This document shows, piece by piece, positions 34,341-43,312 of a stretch of 64,000 nucleotides of DNA. The position numbers and the translations under genes were made by a program. Position 1 is the stretch's first letter. Every line of letters begins with the position of its first letter. The notes below the pieces were generated by a model. The model did not search any database and was not told where the DNA came from. It saw only the letters and a list, made by a program, of their open reading frames with translations. The DNA is from Flavobacteriales bacterium (GTDB lineage: Bacteria > Bacteroidota > Bacteroidia > CAIKAF01): the NCBI GenBank assembly GCA_025451235.1, contig JANWKT010000001.1, positions 186,001 to 250,000 of the forward strand, given 5' to 3'.

Positions 34341-37184
34341 TTACACCACCACATTCACGATCTTTCCCGGTACAATGATCACCTTCTTGGGTGCTTTCCC
34401 TTCCAGCCACTTGATGGCATCCGCATGGTTCAATACCGTTTCCTGGATCTGCTCATTGGGAATTCCCAGGGGCATTTCTAAATTAAATCTCACTTTTCCA
34501 TTAAAGGAAACAGGATAAGAAAAAGAATTTTCTATCAATAGTTCAGGACGGAATTCCGGGAATTTCTCCTCCGCAATAGAGGTGGTATGGCCCAACTTCC
34601 ACCAGATCTCCTCGGCAATATGCGGCGCAAAAGGAGATAAAATGATGAGCAAAGGCTCATAGATCTTTTTCTTATTACATTTCAGGTCGTACAATTCATT
34701 CAGGCAGATCATAAAAGCCGAGACAGAAGTATTCAAACTCAACCCTTCAATATCTTCCTTAATTTTTTTAATGGTCTTATGTAAGGTTTTTAATTCTTTG
34801 TCGGTCGGCTCCTCATTGGTCAATGCAATGTTTCCATCCGCACCGATACAGATCCGCCATAGTTTTTTCAAAAATCCGTATACCCCTGTAATTCCATTGG
34901 TATTCCAGGGTTTGCTTTGTTCAATGGGACCGAGGAACATTTCGTACATTCTCAATGTATCGGCTCCGTAATCTGAACAGATCTGGTCGGGGTTAACAAC
35001 GTTGAGTTTTGATTTGGACATTTTGTCATTGACGGTATATGCTAAAAAATGACCATCCTTCAATTGACTCTCTGGAAAATCAAAATCCAAAAAATTCTTA
35101 TCTAATAATTTATACCTTTCGAAATTTTCGAAACTTATTTTGTAATAATCTTTATTATTAAAACTAACCAACTCTGCATAATTTACGTCCCAGAACAAAC
35201 TATACTCATTTGCTATTTGCACTTCAGCTTCACCAGGAATAATTACCCTACCTTTCTCTCCATTCGCAATTCTTACATTAGCACTCAAATTACCAATCAT
35301 CCCCTGGTTCACCAATTTCTTAAAAGGCTCAATAGTGGGTACAAAACCCAGGTCATATAAAAACTTATGCCAGAAACGGCTGTATAATAAATGCCCAACC
35401 GCATGTTCAGTACCTCCAATATAAAAATCCACATCCTGCCAGTATTTCAAAGCATCCTTACTGCAAAAAACCGTTTCATTGTTTGCATCCATATAACGTA
35501 AGAAATACCAGCTGCTTCCTGCAAAACCAGGCATGGTATCTGTTTCCAGTTGATAACCTTTGTATTTCCAATCCGTCAATTTCGCCAGCGGACCTTCAGG
35601 ATTTCCAGTTGGTTTAAAATCTTCCATTTCCGGAAGTTTTAAGGGAAGTTCAGAAAAATCCAATGGGGTGGCAATCCCGTCTTTGTAGTATATTGGGAAT
35701 GGTTCTCCCCAATATCTTTGGCGCGAAAAGTTGGCATCCCGTAAACGGTAGTTTACTTGTCGTACCCCAATGCCCATTTTCTCCACTTGCTGGATCACCG
35801 CTTGGATGGCATCCTTCACCTTCATTCCATTCAATATATCCGAATTCATCAGAATTCCCTCCTTGGCTTCATAGGCATCATCCACCAATTCGCTTTGGTC
35901 ACCATTCTCACCTGCAATCACTCTCGGAACAGGTAAACCAAAATGTTTGGCAAAACGGAAGTCACGGCTATCATGGGCCGGTACGGCCATTACAGCTCCG
36001 GTTCCATAACCTGCTAATACATATTCGCTGGTCCAGATAGGGATCTCTTTTCCGGTAAACGGGTGGATACAATACGATCCTGTAAACTCCCCGCTGATCC
36101 TTTTTACATCTGCCTGCCGCTCTCTTTCACTTCTATTTTTCGCTTCATTTACATATTTCTCCACCACCGTTTTACGATCCGGTGTGGTCAATACCTGGAT
36201 CCATTCACTCTCCGGGGCCAATACCATAAAGGTGGCTCCATAGATCGTATCGGGTCTGGTTGTAAAAATATCAATGAATTCCTGAGTATCCTTTACCTGG
36301 AATTTGATCAGGGCTCCTTCACTCTTACCAATCCAATGCCGCTGCATTTCTTTCATGCTATCACTCCAGTCGAGTGTATTCAGGTCGTTGTATAAGCGTT
36401 CTGCATAAGCAGTGATCCTTAAAAACCATTGACGCATTTGGCGGCGCTCTACAGGATGCCCCCCTCTTTCACTTACCCCATCCTTTACTTCATCGTTGGC
36501 TAGTACCGTCCCCAATGCTTCGCACCAGTTCACATAAGCAAAAGATTGGTAGCCCAAACGATAACACATTAAAATATCACTCTTGGTTTTTTCACTAAAA
36601 CCTTTCCACTCCTCCGCAGTAAAAGTTTGTTCCACTGCTTCTACATTTCCACTGATCATTTGCTTATCATACCCCTTATTCCCATTTTTTTCGAAAATAG
36701 AGATCAGTTGATCGATATGCTTTGCTTTTTGTTCCTGTTCATCATACCAATGGTGGAACAATTGTAAAAATATCCATTGGGTCCATTTATAATATTCCGG
36801 TTCGCTGGTATTTACCTGCCGGTCCCAATCGTAGGCAAAACCAATATTTTTTAATTGATCAATATAACGGTTAATATTTTCTTCGGTGGTATCGGCCGGG
36901 TGCTTACCGGTTTGGATGGCATATTGTTCGGCAGGTAATCCAAAAGCATCAAAACCCATGGGATGTAAAACATTATAACCACATAATTTTTTATAACGGG
37001 CAACAATATCGCTTGCAATATAACCAAGAGGATGCCCCACATGTAAACCTGCTCCCGAAGGATAGGGAAACATATCCAATACATAATATTTTGGATCTTT
37101 TGAATTGTTCTTTGCCCTGAAAGTTTTGTTCTTCTCCCAAAAATCTCTCCAATGCTTTTCTATTTCCTTATGATTGTATTCCAT
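34341..37184 (-). CDS. leuS: Leucyl-tRNA synthetase
   Basis: A 947-residue class I synthetase charging tRNA-Leu. The HIGH-type motif is PYPSGAGLHVGHPLGY. The editing domain includes FTTRPDTIYGATFMVLAPE and GTGAVMAVPAHDSRDF, and the KMSKS motif is NDKMSKSKLNVVNPDQ. An insertion of about 60 residues after WIFLQLFHHWYDEQEQKAKH and before AYVNWCEALGTVL looks normal for Bacteroidota LeuS. The ATG at 37184 gives the standard start. A TATCTTTG element lies at 37208-37215. The gene is followed by heptamer repeats rather than a clear terminator. Confidence 0.97.
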   Translation of the reverse strand: MEYNHKEIEKHWRDFWEKNKTFRAKNNSKDPKYYVLDMFPYPSGAGLHVGHPLGYIASDIVARYKKLCGYNVLHPMGFDAFGLPAEQYAIQTGKHPADTTEENINRYIDQLKNIGFAYDWDRQVNTSEPEYYKWTQWIFLQLFHHWYDEQEQKAKHIDQLISIFEKNGNKGYDKQMISGNVEAVEQTFTAEEWKGFSEKTKSDILMCYRLGYQSFAYVNWCEALGTVLANDEVKDGVSERGGHPVERRQMRQWFLRITAYAERLYNDLNTLDWSDSMKEMQRHWIGKSEGALIKFQVKDTQEFIDIFTTRPDTIYGATFMVLAPESEWIQVLTTPDRKTVVEKYVNEAKNRSERERQADVKRISGEFTGSYCIHPFTGKEIPIWTSEYVLAGYGTGAVMAVPAHDSRDFRFAKHFGLPVPRVIAGENGDQSELVDDAYEAKEGILMNSDILNGMKVKDAIQAVIQQVEKMGIGVRQVNYRLRDANFSRQRYWGEPFPIYYKDGIATPLDFSELPLKLPEMEDFKPTGNPEGPLAKLTDWKYKGYQLETDTMPGFAGSSWYFLRYMDANNETVFCSKDALKYWQDVDFYIGGTEHAVGHLLYSRFWHKFLYDLGFVPTIEPFKKLVNQGMIGNLSANVRIANGEKGRVIIPGEAEVQIANEYSLFWDVNYAELVSFNNKDYYKISFENFERYKLLDKNFLDFDFPESQLKDGHFLAYTVNDKMSKSKLNVVNPDQICSDYGADTLRMYEMFLGPIEQSKPWNTNGITGVYGFLKKLWRICIGADGNIALTNEEPTDKELKTLHKTIKKIKEDIEGLSLNTSVSAFMICLNELYDLKCNKKKIYEPLLIILSPFAPHIAEEIWWKLGHTTSIAEEKFPEFRPELLIENSFSYPVSFNGKVRFNLEMPLGIPNEQIQETVLNHADAIKWLEGKAPKKVIIVPGKIVNVVV

Positions 37185-37207
37185 TTTAATGAGGCATCCT
37201 TATGCTG

Positions 37208-37215
37208 CAAAGATA
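37208..37215 (-). promoter_or_regulatory. Promoter -7 element of leuS
   Basis: The minus strand reads TATCTTTG, 23 bases before the leuS ATG. A -33 TTTG is not obvious. Confidence 0.45.
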
Positions 37216-37235
37216 GAATTTTACTTGTTTTTTGG

Positions 37236-37380
37236 CCACCTGGGCTGCTATTCGCTATAGCCCCACCTTTGCAGCAGCGGCCATGCAGGGGTTGCCTGGT
37301 AATCCTGCTGTTTACTCGGCAACCCTCTTATGGCCATGCTGCCACAAAGGTGGGGGCTGTCGCTTCTATCAGCGGTGGAA
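37236..37380. repeat. GC-rich intergenic hairpin element (37.3 kb)
   Basis: The gap between leuS and the CuA gene is filled by a long imperfect palindrome. AGCCCCACCTTTG (37259-37271) pairs with CAAAGGTGGGGGCT (37345-37358). GGCCAT pairs with ATGGCC. GGGTTGCC (37289-37296) pairs with GGCAACCC (37318-37325). The arms are far more GC-rich than the surroundings. No gene is present. Confidence 0.75.
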
Positions 37381-37426
37381 TATGAAGTAAAGGGTGGTTA
37401 AACTTGGTCTGGCTATCCCACGAAGT

Positions 37427-38161
37427 TTAAAAATGGGTGGAGGCAAATACCGGTTGCCCCATCTCCCATTTCCTATACTCTTCCATTTCCACCACGGTAA
37501 TTTTCATTTTCATTTGTGAATGAGCAGGTCCACAGATGTTATTGCAAAACAGATAATAATCGAAAATAGGTAGACCCAGTTCCTTGCGCATTTCTGCGGT
37601 GGTTTTTCCGGTGGCAAATTTGAAGGTTGTTGTTATGCCTGGAACACATTTGGCACTTAGCTTGAATTGAGGAATATAAGCGCCATGGATCACATCTCCT
37701 GACCTGAACCTGGCATTAATTTCAGTGTTGGCAGGCAAGTAAATTTCCTTTACAACGATCATGTCATCATAGGATGCCGAACAATCCATGGTATCTACAC
37801 CTGCATTTTTCATCAGGGTGAAGAGTTTAGATAACTTTCTATACACTTGCAGCAGGGTATAATCACCAGGACTTTGAGCAACCACCTTTTGCAGCGAGTC
37901 TTCTTCGATCTGAATTTTTTTGAATAGAGCATCGAATTTTTCGGGGGTCAGCAGTCCTATCGGATTGTCGGGTCCCACCATCCAGGGTTTGGAAGGTCCA
38001 AGTATATGGTCCTTGCCAGGAAAATGGGCCGTCCAAACTGATCGCCTGGCGTAAAATTCAACCGTGATATTTTCTAAAGCCGCCCTCTTACTAGCCGGGT
38101 TCCAGTTACACCCATAGAGAAAAAACAGAAAAGCAGAAAGGGAATAGAAAATTAATTTCAT
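37427..38161 (-). CDS. Stand-alone CuA-domain lipoprotein (COX2-like)
   Basis: A 244-residue lipoprotein with a signal sequence ending LYGC (cysteine 18). The mature part resembles the cupredoxin domain of cytochrome oxidase subunit II. H159 lies in GDVIHGAYIPQFKL, and the CuA loop has C206, C210, H214 and M217 (CNNICGPAHSQM), so every CuA ligand is present. The N-terminal half has VWTAHFPGKDHILGPSKP, comparable to the COX2 WxxxYPGxDGxxG segment. The two transmembrane helices of COX2 are absent, and no oxidase subunit or haem-copper assembly gene lies nearby. It may be an electron carrier or copper-handling protein, not a normal oxidase subunit. Confidence 0.8.
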   Translation of the reverse strand: MKLIFYSLSAFLFFLYGCNWNPASKRAALENITVEFYARRSVWTAHFPGKDHILGPSKPWMVGPDNPIGLLTPEKFDALFKKIQIEEDSLQKVVAQSPGDYTLLQVYRKLSKLFTLMKNAGVDTMDCSASYDDMIVVKEIYLPANTEINARFRSGDVIHGAYIPQFKLSAKCVPGITTTFKFATGKTTAEMRKELGLPIFDYYLFCNNICGPAHSQMKMKITVVEMEEYRKWEMGQPVFASTHF

Positions 38162-38278
38162 CAGAATGGAATCTATTATAAACTTACGATTTTCTATTTC
38201 TATTGCACGGGATCATTAAAATTTTATCTAATTCACCAATTGTTTGCATTTAACATTTGGCCTACCTACATTAGTTAT

Positions 38279-39283
38279 ATGAAAGCCCTACACCTCTTCA
38301 TCAAACCAATGATGGCCGTTATTTTATTGGCCTGCTTTCAATACACCTATTCCCAATCAGATTCTTTATCGAGCGATTCCATCGGACCTTTTCACCGTAA
38401 AAAAGGAGATGTGCTCAACTATTTTTTAGTAGATAACATCAACAATCCTGCCTTGGCTGGTTCTTTAAAATCCTATCAGGCCCAGGCCGTTTATGGACAT
38501 ACATTACCAGGCAGTCTCATGCAATATCATTACGGGAATATTATGCTCGATATGTTTTTCGGGAATAAACAGGGAAGACATGGATTGGCCTATCGCATGG
38601 CCATGAAACGTTATGGTTTTACCACAGCAATCCGCCAACGGTTCGATTATTCATTCCAATGCATCAACAAAAAAAATGTAAGCCTTCGATTTGGAGTGGG
38701 CCTCGGTTTCCAGATGGAACAATATGGAAAACCAGTCCTCACCTATTACGACCAGATCGATGATCGCTACGGATTTGTATATAGTTCACAGGAACTCCCC
38801 GATCCCATGTTCGATGTAGCTGCTTTTCGTGTAACCAGCTTCAACTGGAACGCAGGCGTTCAGTTAAGGATCTATGATGGCTACATCAATTTTTACAATG
38901 TCAATGATCTTCGAACCAATTTGCCGGATACCGGAACCTATCGAACCTATTTTCCCAGTTTCGGATTGAACGCTTTGTACAATGTCGACTTGAAGGTCAT
39001 GCAAATGATCCCCAGTTTCCAGTTCAATCATTGGGGCCCTCAAACCTATTTGATCCAGGGAGGAATACTGTTGGCAAGTAATACTTCAAAAGGAGGAGGG
39101 GGTGGTGTCTATTTTAACAATAACCATATTTTTACCCTAAGTGGATTATTTGCCTGGAATGATTTTTTGCGGGTCTATGCACAGGTACAATTTCCTTTTT
39201 CCGATATCCGGTATTCTTATCCGGTAAGCAATTTTCAAATTACCGTGAGTTATAAGATCAACGATTTTGAAAAATATGAATAA
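38279..39283 (+). CDS. PorP/SprF-like type IX secretion outer-membrane protein
   Basis: A 334-residue protein with a signal peptide (PMMAVILLACFQYTYSQ) and a mature region rich in alternating beta strands, consistent with an outer-membrane barrel. NYFLVDNINNPALAGSLKSYQA matches the NPAxxG start of PorP/SprF proteins. FTLSGLFAWNDFLRVYAQVQFPFSDIRYSYP and the ending ITVSYKIND fit a barrel end. PorP/SprF proteins attach or export type-B CTD cargo. ATG at 38279 is preferred to the frame start at 38240 because it begins the signal peptide. Its stop overlaps the next gene, a minimal CTD protein. Confidence 0.75.
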   Translation: MKALHLFIKPMMAVILLACFQYTYSQSDSLSSDSIGPFHRKKGDVLNYFLVDNINNPALAGSLKSYQAQAVYGHTLPGSLMQYHYGNIMLDMFFGNKQGRHGLAYRMAMKRYGFTTAIRQRFDYSFQCINKKNVSLRFGVGLGFQMEQYGKPVLTYYDQIDDRYGFVYSSQELPDPMFDVAAFRVTSFNWNAGVQLRIYDGYINFYNVNDLRTNLPDTGTYRTYFPSFGLNALYNVDLKVMQMIPSFQFNHWGPQTYLIQGGILLASNTSKGGGGGVYFNNNHIFTLSGLFAWNDFLRVYAQVQFPFSDIRYSYPVSNFQITVSYKINDFEKYE

Positions 39284-39656
39284 ACTCAAAAAATATATAG
39301 GTCTTTCTCTGCTGCTATTGTTCTTCAATAGCTGCGCTGAAGAAACCAGGGTACCCATGGGCACACATTTTTGGGTGTACACCACTTTTTCACCCAATGG
39401 AGATGGATTAAATGATCGATTCCAACCGATGGTGATATACGGAGTGTTGATCTCTGAATATCATATCAGCATCTACAATCCAAATCTTCAGCTCATGTTT
39501 CAAAGTGATGATATCAATAATGGCTGGGACCCTGGACCTGATCCAGCGGTTGTGCCAGATGGGAGTTACGAATACCAGATGATCTATGTAGCATCCACTG
39601 ATAGTATTACCTATCACTCCTATATTTCAAATTCAACCATACAGGTATTGCGGTAA
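39276..39656 (+). CDS. Minimal lipoprotein made of a type-B (gliding) CTD only
   Basis: A 126-residue protein: an N-terminal lipoprotein signal (YIGLSLLLLFFNSC), a few residues, then directly YTTFSPNGDGLNDRFQP and ISIYNPNLQLMFQS, the hallmark of the gliding motility-associated C-terminal domain. No adhesin or enzyme domain precedes it. ATG at 39276 overlaps the stop of the PorP/SprF-like gene by 8 bases (TTG at 39267 is the longer alternative), so the two are translationally coupled. It may be a dedicated partner or plug of that barrel and not a normal cargo. Confidence 0.8.
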   Translation: MNKLKKYIGLSLLLLFFNSCAEETRVPMGTHFWVYTTFSPNGDGLNDRFQPMVIYGVLISEYHISIYNPNLQLMFQSDDINNGWDPGPDPAVVPDGSYEYQMIYVASTDSITYHSYISNSTIQVLR

Positions 39657-39657
39657 G

Positions 39658-41697
39658 TTATTGTCCGCGGGCTTCTTTTAAGGAGGCCACCCCTTGCAAG
39701 GTTAATTGATGGTTGGGATTGATCTGAAGAGCCCGGGTAAAATATACTTGTGCTGAGTCTAGGTTTTTGGCCACACTTAAATAAGCCCCTCCTAAATTAT
39801 AATGTACATCCGCACTTAAGGGATCAATCGATTTGGCTTTATATAAAAAATAAAAACAAGAATCGGGTTTTCCTTGCTGGTACTTTTCAAACCCCAGGTT
39901 GATATAATCCATCGACACCATGTTCTTCAGGGCGGGGATCTGCGGATGCCTCGGAAAAATTTTTGCCACTTGCCCTACTGCAAACTCCGAACTTTGAAAG
40001 TTTTTCAGTTTATGTTCAATCACTGCCAGGCTCATCCATGAATTCACCATGGTAGGGTGGACTTCCAATGCTTTCACAATATATCCGCGGGCTTCTAAAC
40101 ACATTTCTTTTTCTTTGCTCTTGTTCTCGAACAGGTCGGTACGGTTCAATATATACGTACCCGCATTGGCATTGAGCAACGCCGAGTTCGGATTTGTTTT
40201 TACATCCGTTGTAGCCAACGTATAATCATTTTTCCAGGCTGCACACCGTTTGCTTACGATCATAAAAAATGGAATAGCCACCAAAGCTGTAAGAACCCCA
40301 CCGGCAGACAATGCAATTTTGGGATCCTTGATTTTTTTAGTGAGTACATATATTCCATAAAAAACCGCGATGATCAATCCCATGGATGAATGATAGACCA
40401 AACGTTCACCCATACTGGCACCGATATTAAAAACAATATTGCTAACAAGTAGGAGATTAAGAATATAGAACAATAAAGCAAAGGAAAGGATCAAATGTTT
40501 TTTTACAATACTATAAATAGTAGCTATCAGCAATCCCAGATGAAATAAGAGAGAAAAAATGACTTCAGGAGAAGAAAAATGCCTGAATGGAATGGTCTTA
40601 AAAGAATAATCACTTGCCAAAGGATATGGATAGATCTGCAGTAAAAAATATTTGAGGAGGATATAGATCTGGGTAGCATCCTGTTCATCCCCTTTTGCAA
40701 ACAGGTAATAATCATTCAATACGTCCCTTTTTGCATTCGGATCTTCCATCACCGCATTGATCCTCAAAAAATAATAAGGTATAAAAGCCACTGCCAAAGG
40801 CACCAATGCCATGATGATCTGGAGCATATCCACCTTCTTTTGTTCTACATAGGTCCACACGGGAATAATGAATACCAATACTACAGCATATTCTTTCGAT
40901 AACATGGCCAGGAAAAATAAAATCCCTACTAATATCCCATGCAGAAAATTGGTTTTCTGCAAGTATCGGTTAAATTGGAGAAGGGTAAGCAGAATAAACA
41001 AAAGTGATAAGATCTCATCCCGGCTTTTTATATTGGCCACCACTTCTGAATGGATGGGATGCATAGCAAAAACCAGGGTAACAAACAAGGCCCAATATTC
41101 ACGGTAATTAAGTTTTTTAAATAACACTTGGTATAAAAAAATAAACAGGACCACCATTGAAATAGAGTAGAGCAAAACATTGTTGAAATGCTGAATATGG
41201 GCCAATCTTTTAAACTCATGCACCGCAGTTAATATAGCGAGCCCATCTCCATATTCTTTGGTGGTATAGGTTACCTCTCCCTTGGGAGATATTTTCTTGA
41301 ACCTGCCCTGGTATACTTTTCCATCTGTTCCGGTAACTGATACCTTATCCCCTTTTTGAAATCCGAACAATTCATATTCTACCGCGAATGTTACAATGGA
41401 TAAAGGGCGGTAACGACCGCCGGATAATTGTCCTTTGGATCCTAATTGAGTAAAAAAACTGGCATAGGCATCCTTTGTCAGGATATCACTGATCCCTGAA
41501 ACCCCTTTGTGGACAAATTCATTTTTCTCCATAGTGATCCCATCATCCAGGGCATATTCATTGCTGATGGAGCGGGCATAGAAAATAAAGCTCACCAGAA
41601 AAACAATGGCTGCCATGATCCAGAATTTCATATTCAATTTTGGAGCTGGTGGTTGTTCTACAGTTTTGGGTTTCTGCTTTTGTATATTTTTTGCCAT
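39658..41697 (-). CDS. TMTC-like membrane protein with C-terminal TPRs
   Basis: A 679-residue protein. After a basic cytoplasmic start there are about 11-12 membrane segments (residues about 25-480), and then a soluble TPR region to the end (for example PLSADVHYNLGGAYLSVAKNLDSAQVYFTRALQINP). The first extracytoplasmic loop has NEYALDDGITM with the paired aspartates of GT-C enzymes. HPIHSEVVANIKSRDEILS is typical of the DUF1736/TMTC O-mannosyltransferase family. It probably transfers a lipid-linked sugar to exported proteins, but this is by family. It converges with the CTD lipoprotein gene. The stops are adjacent. Confidence 0.82.
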   Translation of the reverse strand: MAKNIQKQKPKTVEQPPAPKLNMKFWIMAAIVFLVSFIFYARSISNEYALDDGITMEKNEFVHKGVSGISDILTKDAYASFFTQLGSKGQLSGGRYRPLSIVTFAVEYELFGFQKGDKVSVTGTDGKVYQGRFKKISPKGEVTYTTKEYGDGLAILTAVHEFKRLAHIQHFNNVLLYSISMVVLFIFLYQVLFKKLNYREYWALFVTLVFAMHPIHSEVVANIKSRDEILSLLFILLTLLQFNRYLQKTNFLHGILVGILFFLAMLSKEYAVVLVFIIPVWTYVEQKKVDMLQIIMALVPLAVAFIPYYFLRINAVMEDPNAKRDVLNDYYLFAKGDEQDATQIYILLKYFLLQIYPYPLASDYSFKTIPFRHFSSPEVIFSLLFHLGLLIATIYSIVKKHLILSFALLFYILNLLLVSNIVFNIGASMGERLVYHSSMGLIIAVFYGIYVLTKKIKDPKIALSAGGVLTALVAIPFFMIVSKRCAAWKNDYTLATTDVKTNPNSALLNANAGTYILNRTDLFENKSKEKEMCLEARGYIVKALEVHPTMVNSWMSLAVIEHKLKNFQSSEFAVGQVAKIFPRHPQIPALKNMVSMDYINLGFEKYQQGKPDSCFYFLYKAKSIDPLSADVHYNLGGAYLSVAKNLDSAQVYFTRALQINPNHQLTLQGVASLKEARGQ

Positions 41698-41747
41698 AGC
41701 GAAGAATAAAAATAGGAAATTTTCTTAGAAACGCCACTCATGAAAAC

Positions 41748-42308
41748 CTATTTGATCCTTCCTGGATTTTGGTTCACAAAAGCCTTCCAACCTGTAACTG
41801 ATTTTTTGGTTTTGGCTCCTGCTCCGGGTTTATTGAACTGAAAATGATGGCAAACGGCTATCGCCAAGGCATCCGTTTGATCGAAATAAGGGGGAAGTTC
41901 TTTCAGGTCCAACAATCTTTGCAGCATATATGCCACCTGTTCCTTGGTACCACTTCCTTTGCCGGTGATGGATTGCTTGATCTTTCGAGGTGAATATTCA
42001 GTCACCGGCATATTGGCATGCAAGGCAGCAGCGATGGCCACTCCCTGCGCCCTGCCCAGTTTGAGCATGGATTGAATGTTCTTTCCAAAAAAAGGAGCTT
42101 CAATAGCTACCTCATCTACGCTATGTTCTTCGATGAGCGAATGAATGGTTCTGAAAACCATTTTCATTTTTTCAAATCCATCATCCATCTTGGTCATATT
42201 GATCACATCTGTAGCCACCAGGCTTAGCTTGTTGGCCTGGATGCAAATAATGCCATAACCCATGATATTGGTGCCGGGATCTATGCCAAGTATGATACGT
42301 GAAGTCAT
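41748..42308 (-). CDS. ruvC: Holliday junction resolvase RuvC
   Basis: A 186-residue endonuclease that resolves Holliday junctions with RuvAB. GIDPGTNIMGYGII carries the first catalytic aspartate. AIEAPFFGKNIQSMLKLGRAQGVAIAAA carries the glutamate and the family signature. YSPRKIKQSITGKGSGTKEQVAYML and DQTDALAIAVCH hold the remaining acidic residues. The C-terminus is slightly longer than in many homologues and basic. It is divergent from the flippase-like gene, with 32 bases between the start codons. Confidence 0.96.
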   Translation of the reverse strand: MTSRIILGIDPGTNIMGYGIICIQANKLSLVATDVINMTKMDDGFEKMKMVFRTIHSLIEEHSVDEVAIEAPFFGKNIQSMLKLGRAQGVAIAAALHANMPVTEYSPRKIKQSITGKGSGTKEQVAYMLQRLLDLKELPPYFDQTDALAIAVCHHFQFNKPGAGAKTKKSVTGWKAFVNQNPGRIK

Positions 42309-42317
42309 GGAAATTAA

Positions 42318-42333
42318 TATCTTTACAAAGGTA
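42318..42333. promoter_or_regulatory. Divergent promoters between ruvC and the flippase-like gene
   Basis: In a 32-base gap, the minus strand reads TACCTTTG (42333-42326) toward ruvC and the plus strand reads TATCTTTA (42318-42325) toward 42341. The two -7 elements abut, so the promoters must share or compete for DNA. Confidence 0.5.
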
Positions 42334-42340
42334 GAAGTAC

Positions 42341-43312
42341 ATGGATAAGAAAAAAATTTCTTTTTGGAGAATTACCATTGCCGTTGTTATCTCATTGGTG
42401 TCGGTGGTATTTATTGTGTACAGGCTCACCTTGATACCTCAAGAAAAAATCACTGGGATCGTAGATGCTTTTTCCACTACCCCTCATATACTGATATTGT
42501 TAGCTGTGGTGCTCCTGATGATCTGTAACTGGACCATGGAAGTATTCAAATGGAAGCTGTTACTTAAACCACGGATCAAGATCTCGGGAAAAAGAGCAAC
42601 CGCCTCGGTGATATCGGGAATCTCCTTAGGAGCGGTTACTCCTAGCAGGATAGGTGAATTTGCCGGCAGGATATTTTTTCTACCCGACCAGGATAAGATT
42701 TTTGGCACCGTAGCTTCGTTTACCGGAGGACTTGCACAAAACATCGTTACCATTTTTACTGGATTGATCTGCATGATATTTTATATCATGATATTTGAAC
42801 ATAAGATCATCGTGGAGGAACCCATCTTCTTTTACCTAGTATTTATCGTGAGTATCATTGTGATCATTTTGTTGATGCTGGTGTACCTGAACTTGTCTTA
42901 TTTCATTGATAAGATATCACATTGGAAAATTGTGAGACGTTTTGAAGATTATTTACCCCATACGGCTGACTGGACCTCAAAAGACCTGGGCATTGTTTTC
43001 CTCTATAGTTTTATCCGCTATTCCATTTTTTCAAGTCAATACTTATTACTCCTCTATATTTTTGGCATAGATATTCCCTTCCAGGAACAAATGATAAAAA
43101 TAGGTTTGATCTTTATGCTTACTTCTTTTATTCCTTCTTATTCAGTAAGTGATATTGCGAATAGAGGCAGCGTAAGCATGGCGGTGTTCAATAACCCGAG
43201 TATGGACCTGGCGGTGGCTGCGGCTTCCATTACCTTGTGGGTGATCAACCTGGCTATTCCCGGATTATTGGGAAATATTTTTTTAATCAGAGAAAGTAGG
43301 CGCAATAGATGA
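42341..43312 (+). CDS. Lysylphosphatidylglycerol synthase TM-region (UPF0104, flippase-like) protein
   Basis: A 323-residue inner-membrane protein with about 8 hydrophobic segments. GAVTPSRIGEFAGRIFFL is the conserved signature of the UPF0104/AglD-like (LPG synthase TM) family, seen in MprF and in many lipid- or polysaccharide-handling membrane proteins. No soluble synthase domain is attached. It starts a three-gene operon with a GT2 glycosyltransferase (ATGA overlap) and an ABC permease, so it may help move the lipid-linked product. Confidence 0.85.
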   Translation: MDKKKISFWRITIAVVISLVSVVFIVYRLTLIPQEKITGIVDAFSTTPHILILLAVVLLMICNWTMEVFKWKLLLKPRIKISGKRATASVISGISLGAVTPSRIGEFAGRIFFLPDQDKIFGTVASFTGGLAQNIVTIFTGLICMIFYIMIFEHKIIVEEPIFFYLVFIVSIIVIILLMLVYLNLSYFIDKISHWKIVRRFEDYLPHTADWTSKDLGIVFLYSFIRYSIFSSQYLLLLYIFGIDIPFQEQMIKIGLIFMLTSFIPSYSVSDIANRGSVSMAVFNNPSMDLAVAAASITLWVINLAIPGLLGNIFLIRESRRNR

